A stretch of 17,070 nt of DNA from Chrysochromulina tobinii (taxonomy: Eukaryota > Haptophyta > Prymnesiales > Chrysochromulinaceae), in assembly GCA_001275005.1 (NCBI GenBank), contig JWZX01001396.1, forward strand, positions 1 to 17,070, in the 5' to 3' direction. Of the stretch, positions 8,629 through 15,323 are shown in pieces (positions within the stretch are counted from its first letter, which is position 1; each line of letters starts with the position of its first letter). Below the pieces are notes generated by a model, which did not search any database, was not told the origin of the DNA, and worked only from the letters and a program-made list of their open reading frames with translations. A program made the position numbers and the translations under genes.

Positions 8629-9957
8629 TTACTTCCCGGCCTCGAGCTTTGCTGTCTTCTTCGCTTCCTCTGCCTCCGGCTTTGGACGCTGCTTCTCCTC
8701 AGCGGCCTTCTTCTTTGCCTCCTCTGCTTCCGGCTTCGCACGCTGCTTCTCCTCAGCGGCCTTCTTCTTCGCCTCCTCGGCCATCAGCTTCGCACGCTGC
8801 TTCTCCTCATCGGCCGCCTTCTTCGCCTCCTCGGCCATCAGCTTCGCACGCTGCTTCTTCTCGGCTGCCGCCTTCTCGGCAGCCTCCTTCTCCGCTTTCT
8901 TCTTCGCCTCCGCAGCCTCCTTCTCTGCCTTCTTCGCAGCCTCCGCAGCCTCCTTCTCTGCCTTCTTCGCAGCCTCCGCGGCCTCCTTCTCTACTTTCTT
9001 CTTGGCCTCATCGGCCTCTTTCTCCGCCTTCTTTTCGGCCGGGGTCTTCTTGGCTTCTGCCTCCGCGGCCTCCTTGTCTGCCTTCTTCTTGGCCTCTGCG
9101 GCCTCCTTCTCGGCCTTCTTCGCATCCTCCGCAGCCTCCTTCTCTGCCTTCTTCTTCGCCTCCGCAGCCTCCTTCTCGGCCTTCTTCGCAGCCTCCGCAG
9201 CCTCCTTCTCGGCCTTCTTCGCAGCCTCGGCGGCCTCCTTCTCTGCCTTCCTCGCGGCCTTGGGGTCGGTCGCGGCAGCCGTGGGTGGCTGCAGCTGCTT
9301 CTCCTCATCGGCCGCCTTCTTCGCCTCCTCTGCCTCCAGCTTCGCACGCTGCTTCTCCTCATCGGCAGCCTTCTTCGCCTCCTCTGCGAGCCGCTCCGCC
9401 TCCGCCTGCTCCGCCGCCAGCCGCTCCGCCTCCGCCTCCTCCTCGGCTGCGGCTGCCTCTGCCTCCAGCCGCTCCGCCTCCGCCCGCTTACGCGCGAGCC
9501 GCTCGGCCTGCCGCTCTGCCTGCTCAGCCGCCAGTCGCTCGGCCTCCGCCTGCTCAGCCGCCAGCCGCTCGGCTTCAGCCGCCGCGGCTGCGGCTGCCGC
9601 CGCCTCGTCAGCTAGGGCCTTCTCTGCTGCCATCCGCTCAGCATCGGCCATTGCGGCCGAGCGTGCGGTTGCCAAAGCCTGGAGGCGCTCCTTTTCCACC
9701 CTCTTAGCCGCCCGCCGCTCGGCCAGCACCCTTTCTCCCGTTAGTCGCATTTGAATTTGCGCTGCTCTTTCAGGTGTAGAAAAACTCATGGCAGCCAGCT
9801 CCAGCTCGGCTATGCTGAGCTTCAACGGTGGCGATACCTCTCCGTACTCATGCTCGAAGAAGATGGATCGTTTCTTCCCGAGCTTGCCGGGCGTGCAGAA
9901 GTCCAGTTTATCCTGGTTATCTGAGCAAAACGCGGAGAACGTGGGGAGAAGCTCCAT
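8629..9957 (-). CDS. Lys/Glu/Ala-rich long-helix (coiled-coil or single alpha-helix) protein
   Basis: This 442-residue protein starts at the first ATG of the frame (GAGGAGATGG, good context). The upstream open frame has no ATG and overlaps a tRNA-like sequence, so it is not used. The N-terminal ~75 residues (MELLPTFSAFCSDNQDKLDF, GKKRSIFFEHEYGEVSPP, PERAAQIQMRL) have normal composition and may be a small domain. The rest is almost entirely E, K, A, R and Q: first AEAERLAAEQ-type repeats, then an 11-residue (hendecad) array of AEKEAAEAAKK type, then ~18-residue units around AEEAKKKAAEEKQRAK. Such sequences form extended coiled coils or stable single helices and resemble TolA, trichohyalin and caldesmon by composition only, so similarity hits would not prove function. 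A structural spacer or cytoskeletal role is a guess. Coding-like sequence continues past the stop (see 8527-8628). Confidence 0.78.
   Translation of the reverse strand: MELLPTFSAFCSDNQDKLDFCTPGKLGKKRSIFFEHEYGEVSPPLKLSIAELELAAMSFSTPERAAQIQMRLTGERVLAERRAAKRVEKERLQALATARSAAMADAERMAAEKALADEAAAAAAAAAEAERLAAEQAEAERLAAEQAERQAERLARKRAEAERLEAEAAAAEEEAEAERLAAEQAEAERLAEEAKKAADEEKQRAKLEAEEAKKAADEEKQLQPPTAAATDPKAARKAEKEAAEAAKKAEKEAAEAAKKAEKEAAEAKKKAEKEAAEDAKKAEKEAAEAKKKADKEAAEAEAKKTPAEKKAEKEADEAKKKVEKEAAEAAKKAEKEAAEAAKKAEKEAAEAKKKAEKEAAEKAAAEKKQRAKLMAEEAKKAADEEKQRAKLMAEEAKKKAAEEKQRAKPEAEEAKKKAAEEKQRPKPEAEEAKKTAKLEAGK
8878..9255 (-). repeat. 33-bp in-frame repeats encoding an 11-residue helix unit
   Basis: About ten degenerate 33-bp units encode variants of AEKEAAEAAKK (alternatives AEAKKK, AEDAKK, ADEAKKK). 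The 11-residue period is a hendecad, matching near-straight coiled coils or single alpha-helices. Boundaries are approximate. Confidence 0.75.
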
Positions 9958-10114
9958 CTCCTCGGCGGCGCCGCCAGCACAGGGGTACGGAGCTTTGCGT
10001 CTCGCCGGCGGCGAGCCGCGAACTTTGGATGTTTGGAAACCGAAACCTGCCGAAACCGGGATGAAAATTGACGGATTCGATCCATTTCCACAGTTGTGGA
10101 CATTCTTTCCCAAG

Positions 10115-10190
10115 AGTGAGCTTCGAACCCCTGCCTATCTCATGGGGCGCGGACCACACCCTCGTAACACCCTCGGCCACGGCGTGGTGC
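10115..10190 (-). other. tRNA-like sequence with pol III A- and B-box matches (pseudo-tRNA or SINE-like)
   Basis: On the minus strand a B-box match GGTTCGAAGC (10120-10129) lies downstream of an A-box-like TGGCCGAGGGTG (10168-10179), with starts 50 nt apart. A 5-bp stem with a 7-nt loop can be drawn in the anticodon-arm position (GGGTG-TGGTCCG-CGCCC). The loop lacks U33, the T-stem is weak and no acceptor stem pairs, so this is not a sound tRNA. It lies upstream of the coiled-coil gene start. A decayed tRNA or a tRNA-derived SINE fragment is the most likely reading. Confidence 0.3.
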
Positions 10191-10326
10191 ACCTGATGTT
10201 GGTACACGACCTAATCATTGCACCTAATGTTGCGTACATTCATGCCCTTCGAGGCTGATCATGTGGTTACATCGCACATGGCTGCCTCTGAGTCACACGA
10301 GGGTTGTCGTCTGCTATCGCCGCTGT

Positions 10327-13300
10327 TCAGACGCGGGCTGCTAGCCCGCCGCGCTTACTCTCAAGCAGATACTCATTCAGATTGCCTTCGTTCTCTCCCC
10401 TCTGCAGCTTTCCGAACGTCCGGATGGCCATGAGCACGCGCACGCTAAAATACGCCGCGCTCCCGAAGGCGATGCGGCGTGCGAGCACTTGCAGGCCGGC
10501 AAGGGCGGGGCTCGCCCCTGCGCTCGCCGCCGCCGAACAAAGGATCGTCGCCACGTTGAGCGAGCAGCAGGTGAGGATGGCAAAGAGCGAAGCACGCTGC
10601 ATCACGCTGTTGCGCACCATAGCGCGCTCGAGCTCCAGAGCGCGCACACGCAGCTGCAGCTCGCCGCTCTCGAGTTTCGTCAACGTCTCGTACACCTGCG
10701 TCACGCGCCGCGGCGCCTGCACCACGGACGCCAAGTCTGCTCTGCGCCAGCCCAGACGGTACTGAGCCTTCTTGATCGCGGTGATCGCGGCGCTGCCGTC
10801 GCGCAGGTCGATGAGCTCCGTCAAGTACCTGTGAGGAGGGAGGCACTCAGAGGCGATACGAGGCAATCAGGAGCCATCAGAGGCGATACGAGGCAATCAG
10901 GAGCCATCAGAGGCGACACGAGGCAATCAGGAGCCATCAGAGGCGATACGAGGCAATCAGGAGCCATCAGAGGCGATACGAGGCAATCAGGAGCCATCAG
11001 AGGCGATACGAGGCAATCAGGAGCCATCAGAGGCAGGTCGATGAGCTCCGTCCTTTACCGTTTGGCGATGCGGGTCACGTCGTAGTTTGGGTCGAGAGCT
11101 TTACCGACGCCTTCGAGCGCATTGAAGGCCCTGAGAACGTACGGGAGCGCGCGCGGGTATCGAAAGGGCCTGTCGCTCGCGACGGCGGCGAGCTCGTTGC
11201 CAATCTGTCGCATGGTCGACATGCGCATCTGCTCCCGCTCCTCGGAGGTCATGGCCGAGGCACGGTCGAGGGCAAGCCGCTCGCGGAACGATCCGAGGAA
11301 GAATCGGGTGATCGACTCGACGGAGACGCGATCCACGCGCCCGCCGAGGAGCTCACCCGCAATGAGAGCGTCCACAATCTCTTTGGCGTTGCCCTCGTAG
11401 CTGCAGAGGGAGGCCGGACCAAGGGTCAGCGAAGGCCATCAGAGGACAGGCGTGGCCGGAGGGAGGCTGGGCCAAGGGTCAGCGAAGGCCATCAGAAGGG
11501 TTAGCGAAGGCCATCAGACGACAGGCGTGGCAATCTGCGACGTACAGAGCGAAGAAGCCATCGACCAGCGCCTTTCGAAAGCTCGGGCTGAGCTCATCGA
11601 CCATGCCGAAGTCGTAGAAGACGAGCCTCGCACTGCCGCTTGGTCCCTTGGTGTCGACTGCAATGTTCCCGGGGTGGGGGTCGCAGTGGAAGAAGCCATG
11701 GCGTAGCAGTTGGATCATGAATGCCTCTCCGGAGAGCCGAGCTAGCACGGTCGGGTCGAGGCCGAGAGAGCGGATGGTGCGCACGTCGCTGATCTTGGTC
11801 CCTGGCACATACTCCATCGTGAGCACGCGTGCCGAGCTGAGCGACGGCACTGGCTCGGGCACTTTGACCCACTCGACGCCCTGGAAGTTGCGCGCAAAGC
11901 GCTCGCCGTTGGCTGCCTCCTTCCTGTAATCAATCTCCTCGTACCTGTGGGGTGAGCGCGCTGTGGTGAGCACGTGCATGCAAGGCAGGTCATCAGGTGC
12001 CTCCTTCGTGTAATCAATCTCCACGTACAGGATCTTGGCATTCGACTCGAAGATCTCGCGCCAATCTCGGAGCATTGAGTCCGGCGAGCCGTCGAGCCGT
12101 CGGAGCATCTCAGCGAGGACTTTGAGGTTCTGCGGGCCGGCGTCGATGAGCACTCTTGTCAGAGGCCATCATAGGAAGAGGCGATCAGAGGCGATCAGAG
12201 GCGATCAGAGGCGATCAGAGGCGATCAGTGAGGCGATCAGAGGCGATCAGAGAGGCGATTAGAGAGGCAATCAGGGGCGATCAGGGGCGATCAGAGGGCA
12301 ATCATACCTGCAGGTCGGCATCGAAGAGCGCCCTCAGCCCGGGTCGCTGCACCTTCACAGCCACGCGCGTGCCGTCCGCTGTCGTTGCCAGGTGCACCTG
12401 CCCGATGATCGACGGTCATCGACGGTCATCGACGGTCATCAGAGGTCATCAGAGGTCATCAGAGGCCATCAGAGGCCATCAGAGGCCATCAGAGGCCATC
12501 AGCCGTCAAAGGCAATCAGAGGCTATCAGAGGCACTCAAGAGGTACTCAAGAGGTACTCAGAGGCCATCACCTGGCCGAGACTCGCCGCAGCGATCGGCT
12601 TCATGTCGAAGCTCGCAAACTTGTCGGCGCCCACCTCGTCCACCACCGTCTGGTACGCCAGTTGACCGTCGAAGGGAGGCACAGCGTCCTGCAGCCGCTC
12701 GAGGGCCTTGACGTAGTCATAAGGGAGGATGTCGTACCTGGTAGGCGCACGCGCTGTGGTGAGCACTTGCATGCAAGGAAGGTCATCGGTGGCAATCAGC
12801 GTAGTCGTAAGGCAGGATATCGTACCGCGTCGACAGGATCTGGCCCAGCTTGATGAAGGTCGGCCCGAGCCTCAGCAACCCTTCGCAGAGCTCCTCACCG
12901 ACCGCCTCTTTGCGCTCCTTTTCGCCGGAGCGGTTGGCAAGAGCGATCTTGAACGCAATGTCGGCCACGAAGGTCCAGATCTCGATGGTGCGGCTCGCGA
13001 GCAGCATGCCCGGCAGGCTCCCCAGGATGCCGCGTACGAGGCTGCTCAGCCGCAGCAGCGGGTCGCTCTCGCGCTGACTCGCCGCCGCCGGCGACACCAG
13101 CGCGTTGCTAGTCTGGTTCACAATGTCGAGCACCTTCGAGCCGAGCTCCTTAGAGGCCGCCGTGGCCGAGTTGAGCGTCTCCTCAGCGAGCGCCTCCGCC
13201 CGCGCCAGTTCGGACGTGACCAGTGCCGATGCGCTGTTAAACGCCTCCTCCACGGTCGTCTGCGTACGCGTGATCGCATCCTCGGCGGCACATTCGACGA

Positions 13301-13463
13301 TGCTTGCACACTGCGCGTCAGTGTTACGCAGCGGCCGCCAGCGCTGCCACCACGACACGGGATCCTGTACCACCGATAGCGGTGGTCGCACACGAAGTGG
13401 TGATGCTGCACGAAGCGCTCGCGGCGCCGCGGAGGAGCATCCGAGCAGCAGCACCACCAGCAT
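10327..13463 (-). CDS. ABC1/UbiB-like (AarF) atypical kinase, seven exons, probably plastid-targeted
   Basis: Exons in coding order: 13463-12826, 12737-12572, 12397-12308, 12129-12029, 11944-11546, 11400-11059, 10828-10327; 745 residues. Every junction is GT-AG and restores the frame. ABC1 hallmarks appear in order: KLGQ (205-208), Ala-rich loop AAASLGQ|V at the exon 2/3 junction, VAVKVQRPG with K283, EEIDYRKEA, catalytic HCDPHPGN (418-425) and DFG (443-445). The family (yeast Coq8, plant ABC1K) acts in quinone and prenyl-lipid homeostasis in mitochondria and plastids. The start [20 protein letters not shown] looks like a signal peptide plus Arg/Ala/Ser-rich transit region, as in complex plastids; the longer open frame upstream begins with GTG and is not used. 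The last exon carries one or two hydrophobic segments ([18 protein letters not shown]), consistent with membrane attachment. Which ABC1K subfamily is undetermined. The introns are unusual (listed separately). Confidence 0.93.
10829..11058 (-). other. Kinase intron 6 (230 bp) with a 30-bp repeat array
   Basis: Donor AAACG|GTAAAG, acceptor CCTCACAG|GTACTTG, phase 2. The first 26 bases (11033-11058) match the first 26 of exon 7 (10803-10828) at 23 positions, with an exact run of 20. The three mismatches are adjacent and turn GTACTT into the better donor GTAAAG. Confidence 0.93.
10851..11030. repeat. Six 30-bp tandem repeats inside kinase intron 6
   Basis: Six head-to-tail 30-bp units, identical except for one base near 10917. 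Each unit is itself three related 10-mers: AGGCGATACG, AGGCAATCAG, GAGCCATCAG. There are no unique spacers. Because 30 is a multiple of 3, both strands show spurious repeating reading frames. Confidence 0.96.
11401..11545 (-). other. Kinase intron 5 (145 bp) with internal direct repeats
   Basis: Donor GCTCT|GTACGT, acceptor CTCTGCAG|CTACGAG, phase 2. Three 23-bp copies (plus strand AAGGGT[C/T]AGCGAAGGCC followed by ATCAGA) lie at 11421-11443, 11474-11496 and 11496-11518. No clear exon duplication was seen at its borders. Confidence 0.88.
11945..12028 (-). other. Kinase intron 4 (84 bp), introner-like
   Basis: Donor ATCCT|GTACGT, acceptor CCCACAG|GTACGAGG, phase 2. Its first 31 bases (11998-12028) match the first 31 bases of exon 5 (11914-11944) at 29 positions. 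Its core at 11957-11999 is almost identical to that of intron 1. The intron happens to be fully open in frame, but unspliced it would duplicate the EIDYxKEA motif and insert 28 residues. Confidence 0.93.
12130..12307 (-). other. Kinase intron 3 (178 bp) with 10-bp repeats
   Basis: Donor CTGCAG|GTATGA, acceptor GGCCCGCAG|AACCTC, phase 0. Plus-strand units of GCGATCAGAG type fill 12161-12300, four of them identical. The last 24 intron bases (12130-12153) match the last 24 bases of exon 3 (12308-12331) at 19 positions. Confidence 0.9.
12161..12500. repeat. 10-bp-period repeats of kinase introns 2 and 3
   Basis: Two arrays, 12161-12300 and 12411-12500, interrupted by exon 3 (12308-12397). Both are built from AGAGGCGATC / AGAGGYCATC type decamers, related to the 10-mers in introns 5 and 6. 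They sit entirely within introns. Confidence 0.9.
12398..12571 (-). other. Kinase intron 2 (174 bp) with 10-bp repeats
   Basis: Donor CTCGGCCAG|GTGATGG, acceptor ATCGGGCAG|GTGCAC, phase 0, splitting the ABC1 Ala-rich loop motif. Nine 10-bp units fill 12411-12500 (plus strand GACGGTCATC x3, AGAGGTCATC x2, AGAGGCCATC x4). The exon 2 end and intron end share TCGG[C/G]CAGGTG (10 of 11). Confidence 0.9.
12738..12825 (-). other. Kinase intron 1 (88 bp), introner-like
   Basis: Donor ACGCG|GTACGA, acceptor CTACCAG|GTACGAC, phase 2. The first 26 bases of the intron (12800-12825) repeat the first 26 bases of exon 2 (12712-12737) with three mismatches. The remainder (12750-12791) is a near copy of the core of intron 4 and contains the perfect palindrome CTTGCATGCAAG. 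Confidence 0.93.
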
Positions 13464-14267
13464 TTCGATCTTGTAGCTCGCAATGAAAGCAATCACAAGA
13501 AGGAGTTTCGTTGCAGGGTTTCGTCTCCTCTCTCGATTGGTTCCCGTAGATTGATCACGCGGGTCGCACGCGCGTTAAGTCACGGCAAGCGCCGTCCCGG
13601 TCGAAGCGCGCGCGCAGAGTCAAGCGAAGAGTGTGTGTCCGGTGTGACAACGAAGAACCCCTTCCAGTCCTCTTCAGCCCGCTCGCGTGGGGGCAGGGGC
13701 CAGGTCTACTAACTGGACCCTCATAAGCTCGGCTCCATGGTGCAAGGTCCCGGGACGGCCAAGGGCTTCAGTTCCCAGACTCCGTCTTATTGTCTGACAC
13801 AATTGTTCTGACAATGCACCCCTGTGCTGCCTGCGGAGGCCTGCACTCCCCCCACTCGTCGATAGAGAGTAATCAGTAAAGACTCAGACAGAGGGCTTGA
13901 TCAGAGGCGCACTGTTTAAGCGCTCTGTAGGCGCTCTGGCTCGTGCGCGATGGTGCGCTGCGCACGCGCGCGCATCTCCCCTGTGTCGTCGCCATCCGCG
14001 ATGCAGCCAGGAGCCAGCGCCGTAACGAGCGCCGGCAAGCGCCGGCCGGACGACGGTCTTTTCTCCGTCGTGCGGCTGTGAAAGCGGTTGACCACACCCC
14101 CAGTTATCATGGACGCACTGTTTTCATCGGGTTGAAGAAGTTCTTCCCATGCCCTGTCCACGCCACCGAGGGGCACGAGTGTATAAATTAACGAGTCTCT
14201 CGAGAATGCATGATGTCGTGGGGCCACTTCGCATCCACAGCAACCAATGAGCATCCCACAGCACCCT
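13464..14267. other. Intergenic spacer, promoter side of the kinase gene
   Basis: These 804 bp separate the kinase start from the 3' end of the HGGG-repeat gene (both minus strand). They should hold the kinase promoter and 5' UTR (13464 upward) and the neighbour's 3' UTR. No convincing gene was seen; open frames here (such as 13916-14254, minus) have no recognisable features. A TATA-like TATAAATTA at 14182-14190 is oriented plus, the wrong way for either flanking gene. Confidence 0.45.
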
Positions 14268-15323
14268 TCACTTTCCGCGGCTCCGCTTGGACCCGACAGA
14301 TGGCGAGCCGCTGCCTGCGGACACCTCGACGCTCACGATGACGGCGGCCGCTGTCGCTGCTTCCTCGTCGTCGGCCGGCACCTCGGCAACGACCGTCGGA
14401 ATTCTCTGGTCGTCGTCGTCGTCGAGGTCGTGGACGTGGTCGTCGTCGGGGTCGCTCTCGCTCTCGCTGCTGCTCCCGCTCAGGTCGTGCGTGGCGCAGA
14501 ACTTGCGGCCCGATGTGGCGCTCTTTTGGCACTTTTCGGAGGCGCAGCGCCGGCCACCGCCGTGTGCGATGCAGTAGGGCAGGCCGCCCGAGGCGGCGCT
14601 CTTACGGCAGCCGTTGGAGGCGCACCGACGGCCTCCCCCGTGCGCTGCACAGAAGTTGGCGCCGCCGAGGCCACCGGCACGCGCGCTTTTATTGCACCCA
14701 TCGTGCTCGCAGCGTCGGCCGCCGCCGTGAGTCGCGCAAAGAGACGGCCCGCCGGCCCGAGCCGAGCGGTTGCATCCATTGTGCTCGCAGCGCCGGCCAC
14801 CGCCATGGGCTGCGCAGAACGGCGAGCCACCCGAGGCAGCCGACTTGCTACAGTCAGCCGCCTGGCAGCGCCGCCCTCCGCCGTGCGCTTTACAGAAGGG
14901 TGGCCCGCCGGCGCGCGCGATCTTGGTGCAGCCCTTGAAGTCGCACTTGCGGCCACCGCCGTGCATCGCGCAGAAGGGCAGCCCACCGGGACACGCATTC
15001 TTATCGCAGCCCTCGAACTCGCAAGGCTTGAGCTCCTGCCGGTCTGCGAGCGCGTAGTCAAGGTGAAGTCAAGGTAGATAGTCAAGGTAGATAGTCAAGG
15101 TGCCTCCGTGAGCGCAGAAAGCGATACGTGCGCGCAGGCAGCACCGTTCACACAGCGGCGATGCAAGCACACCTTGCGGATCAGGCGGAGGCGGACCGAT
15201 GGGTCGCATGACCCACATGCAGTCATCGCACAGCGTCTGCAGCACCTCAAAGTTGCTCAGCATGTTGTGCCCGCAGCCTGGGCACTCGGCCATCGGGATG
15301 CCGGCAACCATCGTCGTACTCAT
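14268..15323 (-). CDS. Zinc-binding protein with seven HGGG (C-x4-C-x10-14-C-x2-H) repeats
   Basis: The best model is exon 1 15323-15104 and exon 2 15043-14268, 331 residues, starting at the first ATG. The N-terminus has a zinc-ribbon-like C-x2-C-x14-C-x2-C (C14, C17, C32, C35; ECPGCGHN...LCDDC). Exon 2 encodes seven tandem units of about 26 residues, consensus C-x4-C-[K/R/N]KSA-x-x-GG-x-x-FC-x-x-HGGGR[R/K], then an Asp/Ser-rich acidic tail and a basic end (KRSRGK). Units of this HGGGRRC type occur in plant WRKY19-like and many protist proteins; they are presumed zinc-binding, but their ligand is not established here, and no WRKYGQK motif is present. The two halves are in the same frame but separated by an in-frame TGA, so splicing or separate genes must be assumed. 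Nuclear regulatory function is inferred only. Confidence 0.72.
15044..15103 (-). other. Putative 60-bp GC-AG intron with 13-bp repeats and an in-frame TGA
   Basis: Between exon 1 (ending CACGGAG) and exon 2 (starting ACCGGCAG) lie about 3.5 copies of a CCTTGACTATCTA-type unit, one creating an in-frame TGA. A GC donor (GAG|GCACC) with acceptor CTCGCAG removes exactly 60 bp and keeps the frame. An alternative GT donor (GCAC|GTATCG at 15127) gives an 84-bp intron in the same frame. Which is used cannot be decided from sequence. Confidence 0.5.

Noticed and set aside
8472-9754. Three plus-strand open frames of 365-411 residues rich in Pro/Ser, Leu or Ala/Ser/Phe
   Set aside because: They are antisense readings of the E/K/A repeat gene; the composition follows from complementing GAG/AAG/GCC codons.
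9958-10113. N-terminal extension of the coiled-coil protein to 10113
   Set aside because: The extended frame has no ATG (it would start at TTG) and overlaps the tRNA-like element; the ATG at 9957 has good context.
10115-10190. A functional tRNA gene
   Set aside because: Acceptor stem does not pair, the T-stem has mismatches and the anticodon loop lacks U33.
10851-11030. Possible CRISPR array
   Set aside because: Units are contiguous with no unique spacers, and the context is a eukaryotic intron.
10821-11085. Open frames on both strands encoding perfect 10-residue peptide repeats
   Set aside because: They arise because the intronic 30-bp repeat is a multiple of 3. The region lies between two kinase exons with good splice sites and duplicated borders.
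13464-13496. Kinase start at 13496
   Set aside because: That codon is GTG; the first ATG at 13463 leads straight into a signal-peptide-like sequence.
13707-13713. TACTAAC, the yeast branch-point sequence, on the plus strand
   Set aside because: There is no plus-strand gene with a matching donor and acceptor nearby; a 7-mer match is expected by chance.
13916-14254. 112-residue minus-strand open frame in the spacer
   Set aside because: No recognisable domain, ordinary for a GC-rich random frame, and no splice link to either neighbour.
14247-15077. 276-residue plus-strand frame preceded by a TATA-like box at 14182
   Set aside because: It is antisense to the seven zinc-type repeats, whose Cys/His spacing is clearly selected; the TATA match alone is weak.
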